Source: an uncultured Alphaproteobacteria bacterium (GTDB lineage: Bacteria > Pseudomonadota > Alphaproteobacteria > Thalassobaculales > Thalassobaculaceae). From it: a DNA stretch of 36,882 bases. Numbering within the stretch: the stretch's first letter is position 1; each line of letters begins with the position of its first letter. Position numbers and translations under genes: made by a program. The DNA is taken from NCBI GenBank assembly GCA_902578675.1, contig CACHDV010000012.1:1-36882 (forward strand). Reading direction: 5' to 3'. This document shows positions 19,082-28,686 of the stretch, piece after piece. Below the pieces are notes generated by a model, which did not search any database, had not been told where the DNA came from, and saw nothing but the letters and a program-made list of their open reading frames with translations.

Positions 19082-20082
19082 TAAAATGCTCCTTCGCGTG
19101 GATCACCAAGGTCTTGTACATCGGAAAAAGCATTATCATCGCTGGGCCACGGCGCTTCCTTGGCAGTTTTGTATACTCTTTCCATTTCCTCCAGTGCTAT
19201 TTTTCTATGTTCATTAAGAATTTCTCGGGATATTCCCAACCTTGAAAGCAATTCTGAACATCTTTCGATTGGATCCTCTTTCCAAGCTGCTTCAACTTCC
19301 GCCGCAGGCCTATAAGAGGCTGGATCGGATGCCGTATGCCCATGCAGTCTGTAAGTGTTGAATGAAATTAGATGTGGCCCGTTCCCGTTCCTAATATTAG
19401 CAATATATTCTCGTGTTATCTCATCTACTGAGACGATGTCATTGCCATCAACTTCTATTGCTGTGATTCCCATTGATCGTGCTCTAGCTGCAGCACCTTC
19501 TCCTGATGTCATAGCATCCGTCCGGGTTGTGGAAGCGAACCCATTATTTTCACAAACAAATAAAACCGGAAGATTGAAAACACCTGACCAATTCAAACCC
19601 TCTAGGAAAGGCCCGCGGTTGATCGCGCCATCACCAAAAATGCAACATGAAATATTTGTTTCTCGCTTAAGCTTGATCGCATGCGCGGCGCCAGTGGCAA
19701 TATTTATGTTCGCCGCCACAACACCGTTGGCACCCAGCATTCCAACACTTGCATCTGCTATGTGCATCGACCCACCTTTTCCTTTACATATTCCTCCACG
19801 CCTTCCCAATAATTCAAGCATCATAGCCTCTGGATCGGCGCCTTTTGCTAGAGTATGCCCGTGGCCTCTGTGCGTACTCAGTAGAAAATCTTCCTTCATT
19901 AAATTTTTACAGACCCCCGATGCGATAGCTTCTTGTCCTATCGACAAGTGGATAGCCCCTAGAACGAGTTTATCCTGATTGGCTCTCGCTGCAGTTTCCT
20001 CAAAAGCTCTTATACGATGCATCATAATGTGGTGTTCGAGAAACCAGTCTTTGTCGATATTCTGATTAAGGGGCTGTATCAC
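19081..20082 (-). CDS. TPP-dependent 2-oxoacid/acetoin dehydrogenase E1 component, alpha subunit
   Basis: HLSIGQEAIASGVC, THRGHGHTLAKGAD, GKGGSMHIAD, TPP motif GDGAINRGPFLEGLNWSGVFNLPVLFVCENNGFA, YRLHGHTASDP. Its stop overlaps the E1 beta ATG by 1 bp (TAATG). Confidence 0.95.
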   Translation of the reverse strand: MIQPLNQNIDKDWFLEHHIMMHRIRAFEETAARANQDKLVLGAIHLSIGQEAIASGVCKNLMKEDFLLSTHRGHGHTLAKGADPEAMMLELLGRRGGICKGKGGSMHIADASVGMLGANGVVAANINIATGAAHAIKLKRETNISCCIFGDGAINRGPFLEGLNWSGVFNLPVLFVCENNGFASTTRTDAMTSGEGAAARARSMGITAIEVDGNDIVSVDEITREYIANIRNGNGPHLISFNTYRLHGHTASDPASYRPAAEVEAAWKEDPIERCSELLSRLGISREILNEHRKIALEEMERVYKTAKEAPWPSDDNAFSDVQDLGDPREGAF

Positions 20083-20235
20083 TGTGTTTCTCCCTGTGTC
20101 TTCTCACACTTAATACTATGTCCGAGGTGAAAACTAGGCAAGAATAGCCGTGAAATAAAAATATGTTTGGACAAAAAAGAGGTTTAAGATTATCACAGCC
20201 GTACGACCAAATTCTTATACCAAGGAGCATTAAAG

Positions 20236-20784
20236 GTGCATGCACTAAGACCAATATTTTTCGGTGTAATAGCTATGGCTATAGTCGTTGCTGTATCGAA
20301 TGTCGCCGTCGGTTATCCGATAAACGACTGGATAACATGGGGAGCTTTGACATATCCTGTAGCATTTTTAGTTACTGATGTGATGAACCGATCATTTGGG
20401 GCCTCAAACGCCAGAAAAGTAGTATATGGAGGTTTTTTAGTTGGGGTTATTTTTTCAATTTGGCTTGCCGACATTAGGATCGCACTAGCCTCAGGCACAG
20501 CTTTCTTAACAGCGCAATTAATCGATATATTTGTTTTTAATAAAGTCAGTCAAAAGACGTGGTGGCAAGCCCCTTTTATTTCCTCCTCACTATCGTCAGC
20601 AATCGACACCGTGTTATTCTTTTCCATTGCTTTTATCGGATCTGGGCTCCCATGGGTTACATGGGCTGCCGGCGATTACGCCATAAAATTAGCCATGGCC
20701 ATGTTATTGTTGTTGCCATTTAAGTTGGTCATTTCCATAATTACAAACCAAGCTACGGTCGTTCCTAGGGACACCACACCTTAG
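20236..20784 (+). CDS. yhhQ: Queuosine precursor transporter (YhhQ/VUT family)
   Basis: GALTYPVAFLVTDVMNRSFGASNARKVVYGGF, AQLIDIFVFNKVSQKTWWQAPFISSSLSSAIDTVLFF. GTG start with SD aaggag 8 nt upstream. Confidence 0.93.
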   Translation: MHALRPIFFGVIAMAIVVAVSNVAVGYPINDWITWGALTYPVAFLVTDVMNRSFGASNARKVVYGGFLVGVIFSIWLADIRIALASGTAFLTAQLIDIFVFNKVSQKTWWQAPFISSSLSSAIDTVLFFSIAFIGSGLPWVTWAAGDYAIKLAMAMLLLLPFKLVISIITNQATVVPRDTTP

Positions 20785-20786
20785 AA

Positions 20787-21830
20787 ATGGATGTCGACTT
20801 ATTTGATTACGAACTACCCCCAGATTTTATTGCACAAACACCGATAAATCCAAGGGATGCTGCCCGTCTCTTGGACCTTACGAAAGGGGGCCTAAGAGAT
20901 CGCTTTATTCAGGAACTTCCATTCATACTGGAACCAGGCGACTTACTCGTCGCTAACAACACCCGTGTAATACCCACGAAATTACAAGGTCAGTGTGCAA
21001 GCAAAAGGATAACCGTAAACCTCCATAAAAAGATTTCTCCGAGCATATGGTTCGCTTTTGCACGACCTGCAAAACGGGTTGCCGAGGGCGATTTGATAAT
21101 ATTTCATGACTCGGTCGTTGCAAAAGTGTTGAAAAGAAACCGCGGTGAACTGCTTTTAGAGTTTCAATTAAATGATAAAGATTTAATGGGTTTTCTTCAA
21201 CAGCGTGGCAGTATGCCACTTCCTCCTTACATCAAACGCAATGACCTGTCATCTAATATCGCAGACCTAAAAGATTACCAATCCATTTTCGCCGAACATG
21301 AAGGGGCTGTAGCAGCACCTACGGCTAGCCTTCACTTTACGGATCGCCTTGTTGCTAGTTTGAAAAAAAATAGTATAGACATTGCCTATCTCACACTTCA
21401 CGTAGGAGCTGGAACATTTCTTCCAGTAAAAGTAAAAGATACAGATAACCACGATATGCACAGCGAGTGGGCCGAATTGGGATCTAAAGCTGTAGAAAAA
21501 ATTAAAAACGTAAAAGCAAGAGGCAATAAAGTTATTGCACTTGGCACCACCAGCCTGCGCGTTTTAGAAACGGCATCTATTGGCGGCACGATAAAACCGT
21601 TTGCGGGCGATACTGATTTGTTTATAACCCCTGGGTTTAAGTTCAACGCAACAGACGCACTTATAACAAATTTCCATTTACCAAAATCTACGCTCATAAT
21701 GCTAGCATCTGCTTTGGCTGGCAGAGAGAGGCTCTTAAATGCATACGAGCACGCAAAACGGGAAAATTATCGGTTTTTTTCCTATGGCGACGCGTGTTTG
21801 ATTGACCATTTCAAAGATAACAATATTTGA
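20787..21830 (+). CDS. queA: S-adenosylmethionine:tRNA ribosyltransferase-isomerase
   Basis: YELPPDFIAQTPINPRDAARLL, GSMPLPPYIKR, TASLHFTDRLV, LTLHVGAGTFLPVK, TDLFITPGFKFNATDALITNFHLPKSTLIMLASALAGRE. Confidence 0.98.
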   Translation: MDVDLFDYELPPDFIAQTPINPRDAARLLDLTKGGLRDRFIQELPFILEPGDLLVANNTRVIPTKLQGQCASKRITVNLHKKISPSIWFAFARPAKRVAEGDLIIFHDSVVAKVLKRNRGELLLEFQLNDKDLMGFLQQRGSMPLPPYIKRNDLSSNIADLKDYQSIFAEHEGAVAAPTASLHFTDRLVASLKKNSIDIAYLTLHVGAGTFLPVKVKDTDNHDMHSEWAELGSKAVEKIKNVKARGNKVIALGTTSLRVLETASIGGTIKPFAGDTDLFITPGFKFNATDALITNFHLPKSTLIMLASALAGRERLLNAYEHAKRENYRFFSYGDACLIDHFKDNNI

Positions 21831-21921
21831 CTAGAGTTGCTGGATAGCCGAGACTTACGATTTTTCGGAGTTGGCATTTTACCTAGCAAAAGGTGCACCC
21901 TATAACTTTACATGTACTGCG

Positions 21922-23244
21922 ATGGCTTTTGTGGAAACAAATATTAAGCAACCGGACATTTTTCTGAAATCCCTTTTTGAGGCGGCGACCTGTTCGGCCA
22001 ACCCTAGACATTGCTTGCCGCCGCAACTTATGGGCATTATTACCTCCCCTCCTAAAGGGAAAGTCATTGTTATAGGAGCCGGGAAAGCTGCTGGTTCGAT
22101 GGCTCAGTCGTTTGAATATTTTTGGCTAGAACATTTTCCTGCGGTCCCACTGAACGGTATGGTAATTACCCGTTATGGCCACGCACTTCACTGCAGATAC
22201 ATTGATGTTGTTGAAGCCGGCCACCCACTTCCAGATGTAAATGGAACTTTGGCAGCCAATAAAATCTTTGAGTTAGTAAATACTTTAACTAAAGACGATC
22301 TTGTGGTCTGCCTTATCTCAGGTGGTTGCTCAGCCCTGCTTTCTTTACCGGCAGATGGCATCGAATTAGAGGAAAAGCGAGCTCTAACACAGCAGCTTTT
22401 AGCTTCGGGGGCAACGATTCATGAAATGAATTGTGTGCGAAAACATCTGTCAAAAATAAAAGGAGGCAGGCTCGCGAAGGCAAGCTACCCAGCGCAACTA
22501 TTGACCCTCTGCATATCAGATGTTCCCGGTGACGAGCTGCACACGATTGGTTCTGGACCAACAGTGCCTGACCCGACCCAACTAGAAGATGCCATCAACA
22601 TTCTCAATAAATATGGAACATCATACTCAACAAGAATATTAGAACATCTCTCAAACCCAGAAAACGAAACACCAAAACCCGGTCACCCGGTCTTCAGAAA
22701 AACAAAAATTTCGCTTATAGCAACACCACAGCTAGCCTTAGAGGCTGCCGCCAAGGAAGCCCATAAAGTTGGCTTAAACGCGGTGATCTTAGGAGATGCA
22801 ATTGAAGGGGAAGCAAGGGAAGTCGCGCGAGTTCACGCCGCTATAACGGGTCAAATTCTCCGACATAATCAACCAGCACCAGCACCAGTTGTTTTGCTTT
22901 CCGGTGGCGAGACAACTGTAACAATCAAAGGCACTGGACGTGGTGGACGCAATACAGAATTTCTTCTTGCATTCGCGATCACACTTTTCGAACGATCAAA
23001 TCAACATCTTTCGCGTGTATCTGCTATTGCTTGCGACACCGATGGTATAGATGGGACAGAAGACAATGCCGGGGCACTATACTTACCAACTACGTTCCAA
23101 ATGGCACGAGAACAAAACATTAACCTCGCAAGAGCATTACAAGAAAATGATGGATACGGAGCATTTAAAAAATTAGGAAACCTCGTTATAACCGGCCCAA
23201 CATTAACAAACGTTAATGATTTTAGAGCTATTTTGATTCAGTAA
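21922..23244 (+). CDS. Glycerate 2-kinase (MOFRL family)
   Basis: KVIVIGAGKAAGSMAQSFE, VEAGHPLPDVNG, CLISGGCSALLSLPADGI, LSGGETTVTIKGTGRGGRNTEFLLAFA, ACDTDGIDGTEDNAGA. ATG at 21922 chosen over TTG at 21871. Confidence 0.95.
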   Translation: MAFVETNIKQPDIFLKSLFEAATCSANPRHCLPPQLMGIITSPPKGKVIVIGAGKAAGSMAQSFEYFWLEHFPAVPLNGMVITRYGHALHCRYIDVVEAGHPLPDVNGTLAANKIFELVNTLTKDDLVVCLISGGCSALLSLPADGIELEEKRALTQQLLASGATIHEMNCVRKHLSKIKGGRLAKASYPAQLLTLCISDVPGDELHTIGSGPTVPDPTQLEDAINILNKYGTSYSTRILEHLSNPENETPKPGHPVFRKTKISLIATPQLALEAAAKEAHKVGLNAVILGDAIEGEAREVARVHAAITGQILRHNQPAPAPVVLLSGGETTVTIKGTGRGGRNTEFLLAFAITLFERSNQHLSRVSAIACDTDGIDGTEDNAGALYLPTTFQMAREQNINLARALQENDGYGAFKKLGNLVITGPTLTNVNDFRAILIQ

Positions 23245-23313
23245 ACAACTTTACATCTTATTGAAGATTGATTCATTTAAGGGAAATAAAATTGAAAATC
23301 TGAGGTATTTAAA

Positions 23314-24018
23314 ATGACGTCATCTTATAACCAGAGAGATTGGACTGTTCATCCAAGCTATTTTTCCGAGAATTATAAGTCCACTCATCTGCGGAGCCCT
23401 ACTAAAGCGCCTATAAAAATTGAGCAAACAAACTCGGAATTGACGGCACCTAGCTTTTTTCCATTAATCAACCACGAGCAAGAAAATGACTTAACCAAAA
23501 ACGGGGCAGTAAACGGGCAACAACCTTTGGGCGAACGTATCGTGGTTACCGGCCGCGTTGTTGACGAAAACGGGAAGCCTCAACCAAATACCTTAATTGA
23601 AATTTGGCAATGTAATTCATCTGGACGATATATTCACGCAGCAGACCAACACGACGCACCTTTGGACCCAAATTTTTTTGGTGCAGGAAGATGCATCACA
23701 GATAACAATGGTATTTATAAATTTTACTCGATAAAGCCAGGCGCGTATCCATGGGGCAACCACAAAAATGCTTGGAGGCCAGCCCACATTCATTTCTCTC
23801 TCTTTGGTCCCGCATTTGCGACAAGACTTATAACCCAGTCATATTTCCCTGGCGATCCTTTATTAGAATTGGATCCTATTTTTCAATCAACCCCAAAAAA
23901 AGCAAGAAAACTACTCATAAAGACTTTCGACATTGAGGCCACCGAAGAAGGTTTTGCTTTAGGCTATAAATTTGATTTCATTTTGCGGGGGCCCAAAGCA
24001 ACTCCAATGGAGAAATAA
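23314..24018 (+). CDS. pcaH: Protocatechuate 3,4-dioxygenase, beta subunit
   Basis: GERIVVTGRVVDENGKPQPNTLIEIWQCNSSGRYIHAADQHDAPLDPNFFGAGR; Fe-ligand region YPWGNHKNAWRPAHIHFSLFG. Confidence 0.95.
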   Translation: MTSSYNQRDWTVHPSYFSENYKSTHLRSPTKAPIKIEQTNSELTAPSFFPLINHEQENDLTKNGAVNGQQPLGERIVVTGRVVDENGKPQPNTLIEIWQCNSSGRYIHAADQHDAPLDPNFFGAGRCITDNNGIYKFYSIKPGAYPWGNHKNAWRPAHIHFSLFGPAFATRLITQSYFPGDPLLELDPIFQSTPKKARKLLIKTFDIEATEEGFALGYKFDFILRGPKATPMEK

Positions 24019-24019
24019 C

Positions 24020-24613
24020 ATGTCGTTTAAACAAACACCCTCTCAAACGATTGGCCCGTTTTTCGCTTACGGTCTCACCCCCAAACAATATGGCTACAAT
24101 GAAATTAAAGATATTGCTTCCAATGACTTAAATTCAGAGGGAACCATTGGGGAAAGAATAAGCATTGAAGGGATTGTATTTGACGGGAATAATGAACCTG
24201 TAGACGATGCATTAATTGAAATTTGGCAGGCATCTAGTTCTGGCCTGTATGTTACGTCAAAAAACCTAAAAGATACGAACGATAGTTTTTCCGGTTTTGG
24301 GCGATGCGGCACAGGCACAAATCCGCAACGAAAATTCTCGTTCACAACAATTAAACCAGGCGCTACCGGCGATAATCAAGCGCCTCATATTAATTTTACT
24401 GTTTTCATGAGGGGTCTTCTTTCTCATGTCTATACAAGGATGTATTTCCCTGAAGAGGAAGGAGCCAATCAACACGATAGTTTTCTCCTCAATGTTCCGA
24501 AAAACCGACGTCAGACACTTATTGCCAAACAAATTCCGTCCAATAAAGGTAAAGCATACCAATTTAATATTTACATGCAGGGAGTCAATGAGACAGTCTT
24601 CTTCGATGTTTAA
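24020..24613 (+). CDS. pcaG: Protocatechuate 3,4-dioxygenase, alpha subunit
   Basis: TPSQTIGPFFAYGLTP, GIVFDGNNEPVDDALIEIWQASSSGLY, FSGFGRCGTG, APHINFTVFMRGLLSHVYTRMYFPEE; immediately downstream of pcaH. Confidence 0.93.
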   Translation: MSFKQTPSQTIGPFFAYGLTPKQYGYNEIKDIASNDLNSEGTIGERISIEGIVFDGNNEPVDDALIEIWQASSSGLYVTSKNLKDTNDSFSGFGRCGTGTNPQRKFSFTTIKPGATGDNQAPHINFTVFMRGLLSHVYTRMYFPEEEGANQHDSFLLNVPKNRRQTLIAKQIPSNKGKAYQFNIYMQGVNETVFFDV

Positions 24614-24728
24614 TTTTTTTAAATCTTGGAGTACGCCTTAATTCTATTCAGTTGCAAAAACATGGTTTAAAGTTTTGTTTTATATTTATGAGTTGTTGTA
24701 GAAAAAAGTAATTTAGAGAGGAGCTTGA

Positions 24729-25586
24729 GTGAACTTTCGACGGATAGCAATAGAACCCGTTTCTGGAAATCTAGGGGCAATAATAAAAGGTGTTGATTTA
24801 GCAAAGTTGGACGATGAAACATTTGCTGAAATTCACCAAGCTTGGCTCAAATACTCCGTTATTTTCTTTCGGGATCAAAAGCTAAGACCATTACAACAAA
24901 TTGACTTCGCTAAAAGGTTTGGTGAAATTCATTTCCATCCATATATGCGAGGTTTAGACGACCATCCAGAAATATTAGAAATCATTAAAGAACCGGGTGA
25001 TGAATATACATTCGGGGCCGTCTGGCATACTGATCAAATGTTCAACCCGGAACCAGCAAAAGCAACGATGCTTTATGCTCATGAAGTTCCCACAAGTGGC
25101 GGGGATACGCAATTTTCAAATCAATACTTAGCTTACGAAACCTTATCTGAGCCGATGAAGGGCATTTTAGAAAACCTTAAAACCTTTAACGTAGGCGATG
25201 GCTTTCGACGCGGCGTGGGAAAGGTAAATAGGAAAGATCGGTATGCCAGCAATCCGAAAATGCAAGCGAAAATTAGAGAGCCAGGAAACGTGCCTACAGA
25301 ATCTGTTCATCCCTTAGTACGAACACACCCCGAGACTGGACGAAAATCACTATACATAGGTAGCCACACTCAAAATCTTTTCGGCTTTAACGAAAATGAA
25401 GCAGATACACTTATCGATTTTTTGCGTAATCACTCAACCCGCCCCGAATTTACCTGTCGCTTCAGATGGGAAGTTGGATCACTAGCCCTCTGGGACAACC
25501 GATGTGTCCAACACCAGGCTCTCGCAGATTATAACGAGCGTCGACGCATGCACAGAATCACAATTGCAGGTGATGAGCCCTTCTAG
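24729..25586 (+). CDS. TauD/TfdA family Fe(II)/2-oxoglutarate-dependent dioxygenase
   Basis: IIKGVDLAKLDDETFAEIHQAWLKYSVIFFRDQ, WHTDQMF (HxD), GGDTQFSNQYLAYE, LWDNRCVQHQALADY; GTG start with gagaggag SD. Confidence 0.94.
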   Translation: MNFRRIAIEPVSGNLGAIIKGVDLAKLDDETFAEIHQAWLKYSVIFFRDQKLRPLQQIDFAKRFGEIHFHPYMRGLDDHPEILEIIKEPGDEYTFGAVWHTDQMFNPEPAKATMLYAHEVPTSGGDTQFSNQYLAYETLSEPMKGILENLKTFNVGDGFRRGVGKVNRKDRYASNPKMQAKIREPGNVPTESVHPLVRTHPETGRKSLYIGSHTQNLFGFNENEADTLIDFLRNHSTRPEFTCRFRWEVGSLALWDNRCVQHQALADYNERRRMHRITIAGDEPF

Positions 25587-25598
25587 ATTGGACGAGTA

Positions 25599-26552
25599 AT
25601 GAAATTTGGAATTCATTTAGGTATTAGAGGTCCTGTCGCGCATCCTGATACCCTCAGGATAATTGCTCTTGAGGCTGAAGAATTAGGTTTTAGTTACCTT
25701 GGCTTTAGTGACCATGTTGTAATAGCCAAAGATGTAAACTCTCCTTATCCTTATACTAAGTCAGGGCGCTGGTTTGCCGAGGACACCGGGGAATGCCTCG
25801 AACAACTGAGCACTTTAAGTTTTGTCGCTGCCTCAACAAGCGTTATACGATTGCTTACATCGGTAATGGTTATACCACACCGCCCGCCTATTTTGACCGC
25901 AAAGATGACCAAGACCATTGATGTTTTGTCCAAAGGACGCTTAACCGTGGGGGTTGGCGTGGGGTGGATGGAAGAAGAAATACAACTTTTAAACGGTCCC
26001 GCTTTCAAAGACAGGGGGGCCGCATCTGACGAATATATTGCAGCGTTCAAAAACTTATGGACCGAGGAATCACCATTCTTCGAAGGCAGTCACGTTAACT
26101 ACTCGGGCTTAAAATTTTTCCCAAAGCCGGTCCAATATCCCCATCCCCCACTTTGGATTGGCGGAGAAGCTAGACTTGCAAGACAACGTGCTGCAAAATT
26201 TGGGGATGGATGGTATCCGGTTGGTAATAATCCCAGGGCACCTTTTGATACAGCAGAACGTTATGGTCAAGGATTGAGAGAGGTACACGAAAATGCAGAG
26301 CTAATAGGGCGGTCAACTTCCGATATAACGGCCGGTTTGCTAGCCATCTGGTATAAGCTTGGCACTTCGGATAAGACAAATACTGGGGCACGACGGGCCT
26401 TCACCGGCAGCAGTAAAGAAATCATAAGGGACGTTGAAGCCTATAGGGAAAAAGGTCTTCAGTGCCTTATAATAGGGGGCGAAAATTCAAATTTAGAGGC
26501 ATGCTTACATCGCATGAGAGAATTTAAAACGGAAATTATAGAGCACCTTTAG
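25599..26552 (+). CDS. LLM class (luciferase-like) flavin-dependent oxidoreductase
   Basis: EAEELGFSYLGFSDHVV, LLTSVMVIPHRPPILTAKMTKTIDVLSKGRLTVGVGVGWMEEE, PPLWIGGEARLARQRAAKFGDGWYPV. Confidence 0.92.
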   Translation: MKFGIHLGIRGPVAHPDTLRIIALEAEELGFSYLGFSDHVVIAKDVNSPYPYTKSGRWFAEDTGECLEQLSTLSFVAASTSVIRLLTSVMVIPHRPPILTAKMTKTIDVLSKGRLTVGVGVGWMEEEIQLLNGPAFKDRGAASDEYIAAFKNLWTEESPFFEGSHVNYSGLKFFPKPVQYPHPPLWIGGEARLARQRAAKFGDGWYPVGNNPRAPFDTAERYGQGLREVHENAELIGRSTSDITAGLLAIWYKLGTSDKTNTGARRAFTGSSKEIIRDVEAYREKGLQCLIIGGENSNLEACLHRMREFKTEIIEHL

Positions 26553-26636
26553 CATTTTCATAGACTATTTTTGTATGGAGGTTGGCATCTTTCTGTTCAC
26601 AACGAATTCCCTAAAGTTTGATAGGATAGCAAAATT

Positions 26637-27224
26637 ATGACTGCTTTAAATAAAAACCGATTAATTATAGGGATTAGCGGTGCGTCGGGCATCATCTACG
26701 GATTAACCTTGCTGCAAATCCTGAAAAATCTAGGAGACACTAAACGACCAGAATTACACTTAGTGATGTCACGCTCCGCCGAAATAACGTTAGCATATGA
26801 AACAAGAATGAAGATCAAAGAAGTTCATCAACTGGCAGATGTCGTCCATGCAAATAAAGACATCAGTGCATCAATCGCCTCAGGGTCTTTCAAAACTGAT
26901 GGCATGATCATCGCGCCATGTTCAATGAAAACGCTCGCAGAGATAGCATCTGGTGTCACAAACAATTTAATATCTAGGTCAGCGGACGTAACATTGAAAG
27001 AACGTCGCCGCCTCGTTTGTCTAACACGAGAAACGCCTTTACATATAGGGCATCTAAAAAATATGTTGGCACTATCTGAAATGGGCGGAATAGTTGCGCC
27101 CCCCGTCCCCGCTTTTTATGCAAAACCAGAAACTATTGATGATATTGTGGGGCACACAGCTGGCCGGATTTTAGATCTTTTTGATATAGAAGTAGGTTTA
27201 GTGAAAAGATGGAAGGATAGTTAA
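26637..27224 (+). CDS. ubiX: UbiX family flavin prenyltransferase
   Basis: LIIGISGASGIIYG, MIIAPCSMKTLAEIASGVTNNLISRSADVTLKERRRLVCLTRETPLHIGHLKNML, GGIVAPPVPAFY. Confidence 0.94.
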   Translation: MTALNKNRLIIGISGASGIIYGLTLLQILKNLGDTKRPELHLVMSRSAEITLAYETRMKIKEVHQLADVVHANKDISASIASGSFKTDGMIIAPCSMKTLAEIASGVTNNLISRSADVTLKERRRLVCLTRETPLHIGHLKNMLALSEMGGIVAPPVPAFYAKPETIDDIVGHTAGRILDLFDIEVGLVKRWKDS

Positions 27225-27292
27225 ACGTTATTCGGATTTTCACTTAGTACTAATCTCTGTCTTGAGTAAGCACCATGATTATTTAGTCTAAA

Positions 27293-28642
27293 TCAAACGT
27301 TTAAAACTACCTTTTCTATACAATTAGCCACTTCGAGAAGCTTTTCGTCTTCTCCTGTATTTCCCATAACCATCATGCCAACTGGTGCTTCTCCAGGTTG
27401 ATGAATGGGTAACGAAATTGCGCATCTATCCAGAAAGTTTCCGAAAGAACAATTACGGAGCATCAATAAATTAGTTTCATGATATGCTGTGTCGGATTTT
27501 TCTAAGTGATCAAGTATAGGCGCTATTGTCGGAACCGTCGGCATAAGTAGCCCATCATAATGTCGCGTTATCTCATCAGCTTCTTTCCTTATCTTTACAG
27601 TTGCGTCTAGTAATTCGAGATACTCCACCCCTAACATTTCGGCCCCCCTCCTTACTCTGACAGCCACTCTTGGATCAAAATTTGACTCATCCTTTTCCAA
27701 AAGATCCCGCAGTGTGTGGAAAGCTTCAACTGCCGCAAAACCTCCTTTGCTATTAGCTAATGGTATCTGAGAGAAAATACTGCAGGGGTGCTCCACAATA
27801 CGCACACCAGACTCGGACAAGCTTTTTACAATATTTTCAAATTTTTCAGCTACCGTGCGATCCATATCATCGAGCACAATAGTTTGTGGAATAGCCAAAG
27901 TTAAACTATCAACGGGCTTATCAAGCAGTGCATTTACTGCTGCACCCCGCATGGTCTGATCCAAAATTGAGCAGCATGAGACGCTATTTGCAAGTGGGCC
28001 AATAGAATCTAATGTAGTTGAAAGAGGAAATGCGCCTTCTTTAGATACTCTGACAGCTGTAGGCTTGAAACCGGTCAAACCACATAAAGCCGAGGGTATT
28101 CGAACAGATCCACCTGTGTCTGTACCAATTGCAGCCGCCGCCATGTTGTCGGTAACTGATATAGCTGCACCACTTGACGAACCTCCCGGAATTCTCCCCA
28201 TTTTTCTGTCCCATGGATTTAACGGTGTGCCATAATGAGGATTAATCCCCAAACCAGAGAATGCAAACTCCGTCATATTAGTTCGACCAATTAATATTGC
28301 ACCGGCGGCTCGTAGCTTAGAAACAATATGGGCATCATATTTAGCCGGAATACTTTTTCTTCTAACTATTGACCCAGATAAGGTGATTTCACCTGCAACA
28401 TCAAATAGATCTTTGATCGATATCGGAATACCAGCAAGAGGGTGTAATTCAACGCCAGACTTTCTAACTTGATCTATGGCCTTCGCCTGAACCATAGCCT
28501 TGTCGTCATAAACCTTTATGAAAGTTTTATCCCCTTGTCCTTCCGAAGACTTCACAGATGCCAGAGCTTCTTCTACGAGTTGTTCACTCGTCACTTCTCC
28601 TCTTTGGAGCTGTAGCCGAATATCTTGAAGAGTTTTTGCCAT
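27293..28642 (-). CDS. Amidase (amidase signature family)
   Basis: PISIKDLFDVAGEITLSGS (catalytic Lys), GGSSSGAAISVTDNMAAAAIGTDTGGSVRIPSALCGLTGFKPT (Ser-cisSer-Lys). Confidence 0.95.
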   Translation of the reverse strand: MAKTLQDIRLQLQRGEVTSEQLVEEALASVKSSEGQGDKTFIKVYDDKAMVQAKAIDQVRKSGVELHPLAGIPISIKDLFDVAGEITLSGSIVRRKSIPAKYDAHIVSKLRAAGAILIGRTNMTEFAFSGLGINPHYGTPLNPWDRKMGRIPGGSSSGAAISVTDNMAAAAIGTDTGGSVRIPSALCGLTGFKPTAVRVSKEGAFPLSTTLDSIGPLANSVSCCSILDQTMRGAAVNALLDKPVDSLTLAIPQTIVLDDMDRTVAEKFENIVKSLSESGVRIVEHPCSIFSQIPLANSKGGFAAVEAFHTLRDLLEKDESNFDPRVAVRVRRGAEMLGVEYLELLDATVKIRKEADEITRHYDGLLMPTVPTIAPILDHLEKSDTAYHETNLLMLRNCSFGNFLDRCAISLPIHQPGEAPVGMMVMGNTGEDEKLLEVANCIEKVVLNV

Positions 28643-28686
28643 ATTACTACCTCATATTTAAATAATAAAATTTTAACTACACCGTT

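Noticed and set aside
19355-19978. 207-aa plus-strand ORF opposite E1 alpha
   Set aside because: Antisense to a strongly conserved TPP enzyme; composition typical of a shadow frame.
20083-20235. Possible preQ1 riboswitch upstream of yhhQ
   Set aside because: Looked for a preQ1-I-like hairpin plus A-rich tail; aaaaaagagg is suggestive but the required stem and pseudoknot are absent by eye.
27221-27304. 9-bp inverted repeat (ttaaacgtt / aacgtttaa) spanning the convergent ubiX-amidase junction
   Set aside because: 66-nt spacer and short AT-rich arms overlapping coding ends; not convincing as a terminator or operator.
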